A stretch of DNA of 6,072 nt from Campylobacterales bacterium (GCA_026986055.1 JALSPH010000277.1:1-6072); one strand, 5' to 3'; shown: positions 1-5,923, counted from the stretch's first letter. Program-made: numbers and translations. Notes: a model not told the origin generated them from the letters alone.

Positions 1-1
1 A

Positions 2-31
2 ATAGCAAGAACAGGAGGATTCGGCATATGA
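2..31 (+). CDS. Possible 3' end of an upstream gene (partial)
   Basis: Reading from base 2, the frame translates as IARTGGFGI followed by a TGA at 29-31. That stop overlaps the cinA start codon in an ATGA arrangement (ATG at 28-30), which is typical of translationally coupled genes in an operon. Only nine codons are visible, so neither the coding status nor the product can be established. The frame that continues into cinA is also open to the window edge, but the ribosome binding site at 13-18 favours a start at 28. Confidence 0.3.
   Translation: MARTGGFGI
13..18 (+). promoter_or_regulatory. Ribosome binding site of cinA
   Basis: A full AGGAGG Shine-Dalgarno sequence lies 9 nt before the ATG at 28. 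It fixes the start of cinA even though the reading frame stays open to the window edge. Confidence 0.8.
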
Positions 32-1113
32 AAAACAGTCTTGTAGTCATAGGAAAAAACCTCTATATCAACAGACCCTTCATGGAGTACCTCGAGCGCG
101 AGCTTGAACACCTCGGTTTCACGGAGCAGATTCTAAAGATTCCGGAAACGAGCAGCGATATAGTTACGACAGTGCAGGAGCTTATAGCCAAAGGCGGCAA
201 TATCGTCATTGCGACGAACAAGAAGTCTTTCGCACCGATAAGCAAACTCCTGGCGACAATGACGGACGACACTCTGGTCCTGAAAGAGAATATTCTCATC
301 CCTTCAAAAAGCGAAATATACGACGACAACAGTTTCCTGCTCCGCTACGAAAACTCTTCGGTAAATGTAGTCATGGCCGAGCCGGGCAGAAACGTCCCGA
401 TATTTCTTATAGGCGAAGGGGAGAGAGAGGCAGTCGTTCATATATTCAATATGGATGAAGAGGGAGCGTACGCACTGCTTGACCCTATAGCGAAAAGCTA
501 CGAAATAGAGTTTACCTCCGCTACCCTTACGCCCGGTTGGATCGAAGTCGAATGCGGTTCGAAACGGTACGGAAATCTGGAGAATTTTTTAAAAAGCGTA
601 AAACAGTTGATGGAAGATAGGGTCATAGAGTCGACCAATATCTTCGCATATCTTATTCACAGACTCTCAAAAGCCGGTAAAAGCGTCACCTTCGCCGAAA
701 GCTGCACAGGAGGGCGCATAGCTGCCAGACTAACCTCCGAAGCGGGCTCTTCAGCGATCTTCAGAGGATCGCTTGTAACATACTCCAACGCCCTCAAAGC
801 CGGTTGGCTCGGCGTGGAGAAAGAGGTCCTGGAAAATTATGGAGCCGTCAGCAAAGAGTGCGTGGAGCAGATGTTGACGGGAGCCAGAGAGATCGCAAGT
901 GCCGACTATGCAGTGGCCGTCAGCGGTATAGCGGGCCCCGGAGGCGGAACTCCTCAAAAACCGGTAGGAACAGTCATCATAGGCGCTCAAAGCGAAACCC
1001 ATACAATAGTAGAAGCGCTACACTTCGAAGGTGACCGCAACTACATTCAGGACCAGAGCATGCTTTACGCTTACAAACTTCTCTTTCAGGTCGCTTCCGA
1101 AGATCTATTTTAA
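28..1113 (+). CDS. cinA: CinA-family protein, nicotinamide-nucleotide amidohydrolase (PncC-type C-terminal domain)
   Basis: This 361-residue cytoplasmic protein has a clear CinA C-terminal domain at about residues 205-355. In this family the domain deamidates nicotinamide mononucleotide to nicotinic acid mononucleotide, recycling NMN released by NAD-dependent DNA ligase. Visible motifs are AESCTGG at 223-229 (S225 is the expected catalytic serine), TYSNALK at 251-257 (Y252 and K257 are the expected partners), GAVS at 272-275 and the glycine-rich SGIAGPGGGTPQKPVGTV at 299-316. The N-terminal part (about 1-190) sits where canonical CinA has a MoaB/Mog-like (COG1058) domain, but the usual GGLGPTxDDxT motif is absent; IATNKKSFAP at 61-70 occupies roughly that place. 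At 361 residues it is shorter than the roughly 400-420 typical of bifunctional CinA. The amidohydrolase assignment is firm; the N-terminal domain may be inactive or specialised. The ATGA junction at 28-31 suggests coupling to an upstream gene. Confidence 0.9.
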   Translation: MKNSLVVIGKNLYINRPFMEYLERELEHLGFTEQILKIPETSSDIVTTVQELIAKGGNIVIATNKKSFAPISKLLATMTDDTLVLKENILIPSKSEIYDDNSFLLRYENSSVNVVMAEPGRNVPIFLIGEGEREAVVHIFNMDEEGAYALLDPIAKSYEIEFTSATLTPGWIEVECGSKRYGNLENFLKSVKQLMEDRVIESTNIFAYLIHRLSKAGKSVTFAESCTGGRIAARLTSEAGSSAIFRGSLVTYSNALKAGWLGVEKEVLENYGAVSKECVEQMLTGAREIASADYAVAVSGIAGPGGGTPQKPVGTVIIGAQSETHTIVEALHFEGDRNYIQDQSMLYAYKLLFQVASEDLF

Positions 1114-1126
1114 AACTCTTCTCGGT

Positions 1127-1154
1127 TTCAACACAAGCGCCGACTAAATTTAAT
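1127..1154 (+). promoter_or_regulatory. Candidate promoter of the 6S-like RNA
   Basis: TTCAAC at 1127-1132 and TTTAAT at 1149-1154 are 16 bp apart; an overlapping alternative -10 is TAAATT at 1145-1150. Either -10 would place the transcription start at about 1157-1161, just where the long RNA stem begins at 1157. Both boxes are weak matches, so the call rests mainly on position. Confidence 0.3.
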
Positions 1155-1156
1155 GA

Positions 1157-1322
1157 AGAGTGGCAGTAGATAGAGAGTCGAACTTGCGATTTGAGTCGAA
1201 AAAATCTCGGCTAAAAACCGCGCTTGCCCGTCAGGGTCTCGGAGAGGTTAGCGGTTTTTAGAGATTTTGCAGGCGTCCGTAGGCAAATCGCACTCGTTTG
1301 ACGATCTGTCTGCTGCAACTCT
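1157..1322 (+). ncRNA. 6S-like structured RNA (long interrupted hairpin with central bubble)
   Basis: The 319-base gap between cinA and the tRNAs holds a nested self-complementary segment of about 166 nt. Pairings, outside to inside: 1157-1161 with 1318-1322; 1163-1173 with 1306-1316; 1177-1183 with 1296-1302; 1185-1193 with 1284-1292; an asymmetric bubble (about 1194-1200 opposite 1269-1283); 1201-1207 with 1262-1268; 1211-1221 with 1251-1261; apical region 1222-1250. The strand is set by non-Watson-Crick pairs: 1167-1312, 1171-1308 and 1180-1299 are G-U on the + strand but would be A-C on the other, and the mismatches at 1162/1317 and 1175-1176/1303-1304 are G-A only on the + strand. Length, rod shape and a central bubble starting about 38 nt from the 5' end match 6S RNA (ssrS), which mimics an open promoter and sequesters housekeeping RNA polymerase. 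No clear U-tract terminator follows. The structure is well supported; 6S identity is an inference from shape, not sequence recognition. Confidence 0.6.
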
Positions 1323-1368
1323 AAAAATGTATAACAGATCTTTTAGTCAATGTTTTGACACAAAAGAC

Positions 1369-1397
1369 TTGACAAGAAGAGGCTTTTTTCCTATAAT
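1369..1397 (+). promoter_or_regulatory. Consensus sigma-70 promoter of the tRNA operon
   Basis: TTGACA at 1369-1374 and TATAAT at 1392-1397 are exact consensus boxes with the ideal 17-bp spacer. The predicted start is near 1404, about 29 nt before tRNA-Lys, as expected for a strongly expressed stable RNA operon. The other promoters in this window have only weak -35 boxes. Confidence 0.9.
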
Positions 1398-1432
1398 TTC
1401 GCTCACGTTTACAAGATAAACGTAAAAATATC

Positions 1433-1508
<76 letters not shown>

Positions 1509-1524
1509 TGTGTAAGGGTCATAT

Positions 1525-1600
1525 GACCCCTTCATCTAGTGGCCAAGGATGCCATCTTTTCAAGGTGGACACAGAGGTTCAAATCCTCTAGGGGTCGCCA
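1525..1600 (+). tRNA. tRNA-Glu(UUC)
   Basis: The acceptor strands are GACCCCT (1525-1531) and AGGGGTC (1590-1596), followed by G1597 and encoded CCA at 1598-1600. The anticodon stem CCATC/GGTGG contains one T-G pair and encloses TTTTCAA, giving anticodon TTC at 1559-1561. It lies 16 nt after tRNA-Lys. Its 5' acceptor strand is part of a 14-bp palindrome described separately. Confidence 0.96.
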
Positions 1601-1607
1601 ATTTAAA

Positions 1608-1683
1608 GGTCGCTTAGCTCAGTTGGTAGAGCGCCACCCTTACAAGGTGGATGCCAGTGGTTCGAGTCCACTAGCGACCACCA
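1608..1683 (+). tRNA. tRNA-Val(UAC)
   Basis: The acceptor strands are GGTCGCT (1608-1614) and AGCGACC (1673-1679), with discriminator A1680 and encoded CCA at 1681-1683. The anticodon stem CCACC/GGTGG encloses CTTACAA, giving anticodon TAC at 1641-1643. It begins only 7 nt after tRNA-Glu, so the two are processed from one precursor. Confidence 0.97.
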
Positions 1684-1702
1684 CTCTTCAAAATTATCCG
1701 GT

Positions 1703-1779
1703 GCGGTGGTAGTTCAGTTGGTTAGAATACCGCCCTGTCACGGCGGGGGTCGCGAGTTCGAGTCTCGTCCACCGCGCCA
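1703..1779 (+). tRNA. tRNA-Asp(GUC)
   Basis: The acceptor strands are GCGGTGG (1703-1709) and CCACCGC (1769-1775), with G1776 and encoded CCA at 1777-1779. The anticodon stem CCGCC/GGCGG encloses CTGTCAC, giving anticodon GTC at 1737-1739. It is the last tRNA of the operon. Downstream there is only a weak AT hairpin (TTTTAT at 1780-1785 with ATAAAA at 1790-1795) and no convincing intrinsic terminator. Confidence 0.97.
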
Positions 1780-1913
1780 TTTTATCTCCATAAAAACTTT
1801 CAAACTTTAAAATCCCTCTAAAAACAAGATGTCACTTTTGTGTCATTATATTATGTGCCTGAATATTTTTAACGTATTTGGCTTTGTTAATTTTTCTTTA
1901 TGTTTTTATTGGT

Positions 1914-1919
1914 TACAAT
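1914..1919 (+). promoter_or_regulatory. Candidate -10 box of the response regulator gene
   Basis: TACAAT at 1914-1919 is preceded by spaced T-runs (around 1866, 1891 and 1903), the pattern of Campylobacterota housekeeping promoters that lack a conserved -35. The start would fall near 1926, giving a leader of about 26 nt. The 170-base stretch from 1780 to here holds no other recognisable gene. Confidence 0.45.
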
Positions 1920-1937
1920 TCTATTACAACAATCATC

Positions 1938-1944
1938 AAAGGAG
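1938..1944 (+). promoter_or_regulatory. Ribosome binding site deciding the response regulator start
   Basis: AAAGGAG at 1938-1944 lies 7 nt before the ATG at 1952. The reading frame stays open upstream to an ATG at 1829, but this site and the T-rich promoter region inside that extension identify 1952 as the real start. Confidence 0.8.
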
Positions 1945-1951
1945 TCATATC

Positions 1952-2506
1952 ATGATAGACAACGATATCGTGAAGATTGCGAACGAAACCAAAAAACTCA
2001 ACGCTCTGGTCGTAGAGGATGAGAAGGAAGCGAACGAGCTTATGCTCTCCACTTTCGGAAACTTCTTCAACTCCGTAGATTCCGCTTCGAATGCTGAAGA
2101 TGCTCTTGAGATATATAAGCAGAAAAAGCCTGACGTAGTCTTTATAGACATCATTCTACCGGGCATGGACGGACTTGAGCTTGCACGCAAGATCCGCGAA
2201 ATCAAGCCAGATCAGATCATAGTCATCATCTCCGCCAGCAACGACATGAACAAAATCTCAGAGGCGATCAAAATAGGAGTCGACAGCTTCATTCAAAAGC
2301 CTATCGATTCCAACAAGATCATAGACCTTCTTAAAAACATAAACAAAACGGTAGCGAAAAGAAAGAAGATCGAAACCAAGACATTCTCCATCACACTGCC
2401 TATGGATCTTTACGATCGCGTACATGCAGATGCGAAAGTGGAGAGAATCTCCAAAAACGCCATGATCATCAGAGCGTTGAAGGCATTCTACGACATCAAG
2501 CCCTAA
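1952..2506 (+). CDS. Response regulator with receiver domain and C-terminal ribbon-helix-helix output domain
   Basis: This protein has 184 residues from the ATG at 1952. The receiver domain (about 16-130) is complete: acidic pair E22-D23, phosphoacceptor D66 in FIDIILPGMDG (64-74), the conserved hydroxyl residue S94 in ISAS, and K116 in FIQKP. A lysine-rich linker (132-143) leads to about 40 residues that fit the ribbon-helix-helix (MetJ/Arc/CopG) pattern. That part has a beta strand TFSITLP (144-150), a first helix from about 151 to 163, a turn at ERISKN, and a second helix AMIIRALKAFY (170-180). RHH proteins dimerise through the strand and insert it into the DNA major groove, so this is probably a phosphorylation-controlled transcription factor. 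Most DNA-binding regulators use OmpR, NarL or NtrC-type outputs instead. The gene converges on a histidine kinase gene and overlaps its end by 11 bp, suggesting a cognate pair. The receiver call is firm; the RHH call rests on pattern. Confidence 0.88.
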   Translation: MIDNDIVKIANETKKLNALVVEDEKEANELMLSTFGNFFNSVDSASNAEDALEIYKQKKPDVVFIDIILPGMDGLELARKIREIKPDQIIVIISASNDMNKISEAIKIGVDSFIQKPIDSNKIIDLLKNINKTVAKRKKIETKTFSITLPMDLYDRVHADAKVERISKNAMIIRALKAFYDIKP

Positions 2507-4541
2507 AGAAGGGCAGCTCTATCCAAAAAAGGGCCCCGCGACGTGTGTTGCGGGCCGTTATTCTCCCGGAGAGTCTCTTCTCCACGATCATTTTGCTCAT
2601 ATAAAGCCCCAGACCCGTTCCTCTTGCCTGGTATTTCGTGGTAAAGTAGGGCTCGAAAATCTTGTCGATAATACCTTTATCTATCCCACCGCCATTATCT
2701 TTTACGCTAATGTTCACGCTCTCGTTGTATTTGACCGCTATCTTTATGGTAGGCTCTTGTGGTCTCTTCTCTTTCAGAGCGTCGACGGCATTGTATATGA
2801 GGTTCAAAAGTACCTGTTTAAGGTCGTTCGGGCTTCCTTGCACTATCGCTTCATCTTCCGGCAGCGACAACTTCAAGCGAATTTTTTCATCTTCAAGAAC
2901 TACAGAGATAAGACGCACAGTCTCTCTGATGGCTTTACACACTTCGAAAGCTCCAGGATGCTCATACTCTTTACCGTTGGATGCGTAGTTTCTAAAGTCG
3001 TCTATCGTGTCTGAAAGGTATTTGAGAGTTTCGTGGATCTTCTTCTCCGCATGGACGATAGCTTCCGGCGAGATGTTGCCTACATGCGCTTTGAGAGAAA
3101 GATCTTGCATCACAAGAGCTATGATATTCAAAGGTTGTCGCCACTGGTGAGCTATGTTGTTTATCATCTCTCCCATCGAGGCAAGCTTAGATTGGTGGTA
3201 GATAAGCTTGTCTTTCTCCCTGTTCTTTTTGACTTCAAGTGCGATCCTTCGCTCCAGAGACTCGTTCAGCTCCGCAAGCTCCTTCGTTCGCTTCTTAACT
3301 TCCGATTCGAGATATCTGTTTAGATCGATTATCTCACGGCTGCTTGAAGATACGAGAGTAGAGAGAGTGGCAAGAAGCTCATCTTTACTGTCGAGCTTCG
3401 GAACGAAATTCACTATTTTCATTCTCGCATCCATATCTTCCGACAAAGCAACCCTAACAAAAGTGTAGTTCAAATAGGTATTTCGTCCATTATAATTAGA
3501 AAACTCGCCGAACGTTGCGTGTATATGTAATCTTTCATGTTCTTTGTAGAATTTCAACAATTTATCTACAAGCCCCATATAGCCGTTACTGTATGAGACA
3601 CAAATATATATCCAAAGTGCTTGAGCAGGCAGTGACTTGTACACTTCGGGAATAGTCTCGTAATAGTTCAACATCCGCTTATAGTGGCCAAACCCAATCT
3701 GAACCTTTTCTCCCTCTCTGAACTCCCCGCTGAAAAAACCCCTTTTCCCATTCCACCCGTACATCGCTCTGGCTACGCTACCAAACTCTTTCGAATCTCT
3801 TATGAGCGGATGCGCCATAGCTGTCTTCAAAAACTTCCTATCGCTCATATGACCAAAATATTTAGTATATATATCCCGTATAGGTTTGTTATCCAACTCT
3901 TCCAGATATCTACCGTCGGCTTTAGTTATCAAGAACTCTTTACCGATCGGCACCCAGTTGAAATAGTGTTTACATGAAACATGCAGGGAATCCCCTCTAA
4001 AAAGAACCGCGACGACGGCCTCTTTATCGTAAATCCTGTTTTGAGAAAAAACTATGAAGTTGTCATAAGGCTCACTATCGGAAACGATGCCGCCGAATAT
4101 TGGAATATCCGGAATATGTTTATTTGTCTCTTTTATCAGCTTCTCTACGCCATATTGTATCGAGTTCGTTAGAAGAAGTATCCCTTTCGTATCTTCAGTC
4201 ACCTCTTCCAAAAGGAGTCTGTTGATGTTTGAAAAATCATCTTCGCTATGAACTCTTTTCTCAAAGAGAGATATTTCGCTTTTTTCAAAGTGAGTGATGC
4301 TCAATACGACACTATCACCGCTCAAACCATTACCGCTAAAGCCTATTGTACTGCTGCCTCCTACGACGACAGCTTTGGGCAAAGAAGCTACTATAGCATC
4401 TCTTACCCTTACAAAGGTATTCAACTCTCTTTTCGCAATGGTTACCTGAACCAAAAGAGGCTCTTTGTCGGCAAGGGAGTTTTCGACTACAAACTCTTCA
4501 AACCCTTCAATATCGTGAAAATCGAAACTCCACTGCTTCAT
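2496..4541 (-). CDS. Soluble FIST-domain sensor histidine kinase
   Basis: This 681-residue kinase has no signal peptide or membrane segment, so it should sense a cytoplasmic signal. Residues about 25-200 form a FIST N domain (AVVVGGSSTIGF at 57-68, IPIFGGIVSD at 146-155) and about 210-370 a FIST C domain (ALWIYICVSYSNG at 308-320, HATFGEFSNYNG at 341-352). A charged coiled coil (about 404-446) connects to the transmitter. The H-box SMGEMINNIAHQWRQPLN (455-472) carries phosphoacceptor H465. ATPase motifs are the N-box (N580, N584 in LNLIYNAVDAL), G1 DNGGG (615-619), F-box FEPYF (629-633) and G2 GTGLGL (641-646). All catalytic motifs look intact. AAGAGG (4547-4552) lies 5 nt before the start, and hisD ends 26 bp upstream on the same strand. 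Its 3' end overlaps the convergent regulator gene, the likely partner. The ligand is unknown; FIST domains have been proposed to bind small molecules such as amino acids. Confidence 0.92.
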   Translation of the reverse strand: MKQWSFDFHDIEGFEEFVVENSLADKEPLLVQVTIAKRELNTFVRVRDAIVASLPKAVVVGGSSTIGFSGNGLSGDSVVLSITHFEKSEISLFEKRVHSEDDFSNINRLLLEEVTEDTKGILLLTNSIQYGVEKLIKETNKHIPDIPIFGGIVSDSEPYDNFIVFSQNRIYDKEAVVAVLFRGDSLHVSCKHYFNWVPIGKEFLITKADGRYLEELDNKPIRDIYTKYFGHMSDRKFLKTAMAHPLIRDSKEFGSVARAMYGWNGKRGFFSGEFREGEKVQIGFGHYKRMLNYYETIPEVYKSLPAQALWIYICVSYSNGYMGLVDKLLKFYKEHERLHIHATFGEFSNYNGRNTYLNYTFVRVALSEDMDARMKIVNFVPKLDSKDELLATLSTLVSSSSREIIDLNRYLESEVKKRTKELAELNESLERRIALEVKKNREKDKLIYHQSKLASMGEMINNIAHQWRQPLNIIALVMQDLSLKAHVGNISPEAIVHAEKKIHETLKYLSDTIDDFRNYASNGKEYEHPGAFEVCKAIRETVRLISVVLEDEKIRLKLSLPEDEAIVQGSPNDLKQVLLNLIYNAVDALKEKRPQEPTIKIAVKYNESVNISVKDNGGGIDKGIIDKIFEPYFTTKYQARGTGLGLYMSKMIVEKRLSGRITARNTRRGALFWIELPFFRA
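2525..2556 (-). terminator. Intrinsic-terminator-like hairpin inside the 3' end of the kinase gene
   Basis: Read on the minus strand, GGCCCGC (2556-2550) pairs with GCGGGGCC (2539-2532) with one bulged G. One C follows, then a T6 run (2530-2525). It lies 27-60 bp before the kinase stop codon (2498-2496), within the codons for ARNTRRGALF. On the + strand the same hairpin sits 25 nt after the regulator stop and gains a G-U pair (2540-2549), but only GTTATT follows, so it would be a weak terminator in that direction. Confidence 0.5.
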
Positions 4542-4567
4542 ATCTGCCTCTTCGATTCGGTTTTAAT

Positions 4568-5857
4568 CTATTTGAGCCTTATTTTAACAGACTTTTCGTG
4601 AGCCGTAAGCCCTTCGGTCTTTGCAAGAAGCGCGCAAGCCTCGCCTATTTCGTTTATACCCTCTTCGCTCATAGCTATTATCGAAGATTTTTTTATGAAG
4701 TTCTCCGTACTCAGCGGTGAATAGAATTTTGCCGTACCGCCCGTAGGGAGGGTATGGTTCGGCCCTGCCATGTAGTCTCCTATAGGCTCCGGAGTGAAAG
4801 CCCCAAGAAAAATAGCGCCCGCATGTTTGATCTTAGGCAGAAGCTCGAAAGGGTTTGACGTAACCACTTCGAGGTGTTCAGGAGCTATTTCGTTCATCAG
4901 CTCTATCGCTTCATCCATCGTTTCCGTTACTATGATGGCTCCCCGCTCCTCTATAGACTTTCTTGCGATCAACTCTCTTTCGAGCTTTCCAAGCTCGATA
5001 TATACCGTCTCCCTTACACTCTCTGCCAACTCGTTTGAAGGGGTGATCAAAATAGAGCTTGCCATCTCGTCATGCTCGGCCTGAGAGAGCAGATCTATGG
5101 CCAGATACTCAGGTATGGCGCTCTCATCGGCAAGTATCCCTATCTCGCTCGGCCCTGCGATCATATCGATATTCACATCGCCGTAGACCATCTTCTTCGC
5201 CGTAGCTACGAATATATTTCCGGGTCCCGTTATGACGTCCACTTTCGGAATCGTCTCGGTACCGTACGCCATAGCCGCGATAGCACTAGCACCCCCCACT
5301 TTGAACATCTTTTTTATGCCGCAAAGGTGGCCGGCAGCCAAAAGAAGGTGGTTTATCTCGTTTTCCGGGGCCGGAGTCGTTACCACTATCTCCTCTACTC
5401 CTGCCACTATGGCCGGAATGGCGTTCATAAGCAGTGAGCTTGGATAGGCCGCTTTGCCGCCCGGTATGTATAGCCCTGCTCTATCTACCGCAGTCACCTT
5501 CTGGCCGAGCATATTTCCCGCTTCGTCGAAGTCTATCCAGCTTTTGGGCATCTGCTTTTCGTGATAGCTCTTTATCCTATCGAACGCCAGGTGGAGGGCA
5601 TCTTTCAAGCCTGCATCCAGCTCTTCGTACGCCTTCTGCATACTCTCGGGATCGACTCGCAAATCTTCTGCGCTTTTTGGTTCCCATCCATCGAACTTTG
5701 CGATATGTTTTTTCAGAGCCTTGTTCCCCTCGGAACGAATCTCTTTTATGATTTGCGCAACGATAGACGAGACATGCTCCATATCCATCGCACCGCGGCC
5801 GAGCAACTCTTTAAACTTCTGCTCAAAATCGCTGTCACAGGTTTTTATAACGACCAT
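4568..5857 (-). CDS. hisD: Histidinol dehydrogenase
   Basis: HisD catalyses the last two steps of histidine biosynthesis, the NAD-dependent four-electron oxidation of L-histidinol to L-histidine, as a zinc homodimer in the cytoplasm. The 429-residue length is normal. Family motifs are GPGNIFVATAKKMVYG (211-226), the signature IDMIAGPSEIGILAD (230-244), SQAEHDE (258-264), APEHLE (325-330), GAFTPEPIGDYMAGPNHTLP (352-371) and a C-terminal LTAHEKSV. By comparison with the E. coli enzyme the zinc ligands should be Q259, H262, D361 and H420, with E327 and H328 as the catalytic pair; all are present. AAGGGAG (5862-5868) lies 4 nt before the ATG. No other his gene is in the window. The histidine kinase gene starts 26 bp downstream on the same strand with no terminator between them, so the two are probably cotranscribed. 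Confidence 0.98.
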   Translation of the reverse strand: MVVIKTCDSDFEQKFKELLGRGAMDMEHVSSIVAQIIKEIRSEGNKALKKHIAKFDGWEPKSAEDLRVDPESMQKAYEELDAGLKDALHLAFDRIKSYHEKQMPKSWIDFDEAGNMLGQKVTAVDRAGLYIPGGKAAYPSSLLMNAIPAIVAGVEEIVVTTPAPENEINHLLLAAGHLCGIKKMFKVGGASAIAAMAYGTETIPKVDVITGPGNIFVATAKKMVYGDVNIDMIAGPSEIGILADESAIPEYLAIDLLSQAEHDEMASSILITPSNELAESVRETVYIELGKLERELIARKSIEERGAIIVTETMDEAIELMNEIAPEHLEVVTSNPFELLPKIKHAGAIFLGAFTPEPIGDYMAGPNHTLPTGGTAKFYSPLSTENFIKKSSIIAMSEEGINEIGEACALLAKTEGLTAHEKSVKIRLK

Positions 5858-5889
5858 AGCACTCCCTTAACCGATCTTTCATTCTCAAC

Positions 5890-5895
5890 ATTGTA
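5890..5895 (-). promoter_or_regulatory. Candidate -10 box of hisD
   Basis: TACAAT read on the minus strand (5895-5890) would start transcription near 5883, about 26 nt before the hisD ATG. The upstream region is AT-rich without a clear -35. The 86-bp gap between hisD and tRNA-Leu therefore appears to hold two divergent promoters and nothing else recognisable. Confidence 0.35.
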
Positions 5896-5923
5896 TTTAA
5901 ACTATTATTTAAGTACGCTTTTG

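Noticed and set aside
751..1034. Open frames on both strands within cinA
   Set aside because: They overlap the conserved amidohydrolase domain of cinA in other frames and resemble no family.
1115..1161. Inverted repeat ACTCTTC (1115-1121) and GAAGAGT (1155-1161) as a cinA terminator
   Set aside because: The stem is only 7 bp with a 33-nt loop and no T-run after it. It might only offer alternative pairing to the 5' end of the 6S-like RNA in read-through transcripts.
1157..1322. The structured RNA as SRP RNA, tmRNA or RNase P RNA
   Set aside because: The conserved GGAA-capped SRP tip is absent, there is no tRNA-like domain as in tmRNA, and the segment is too short and rod-like for RNase P RNA.
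1157..1333. A minus-strand version of the structured RNA, with an extended -10-like TGTTATACA read from 1336 to 1328
   Set aside because: The -10 match is attractive and would start at the stem base, but three stem pairs would become A-C and the G-A mismatches would become C-T. The + strand folds clearly better.
1780..1795. TTTTAT/ATAAAA hairpin as the tRNA operon terminator
   Set aside because: The stem is purely A-T, six pairs long, and no proper U-tract follows, so it is not convincing as an intrinsic terminator.
1829..1951. A 41-codon N-terminal extension of the response regulator from the ATG at 1829
   Set aside because: The extension is hydrophobic and low in complexity and covers the T-rich promoter and -10 box. 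It has no ribosome binding site, whereas AAAGGAG lies 7 nt before the ATG at 1952, just ahead of the receiver domain.
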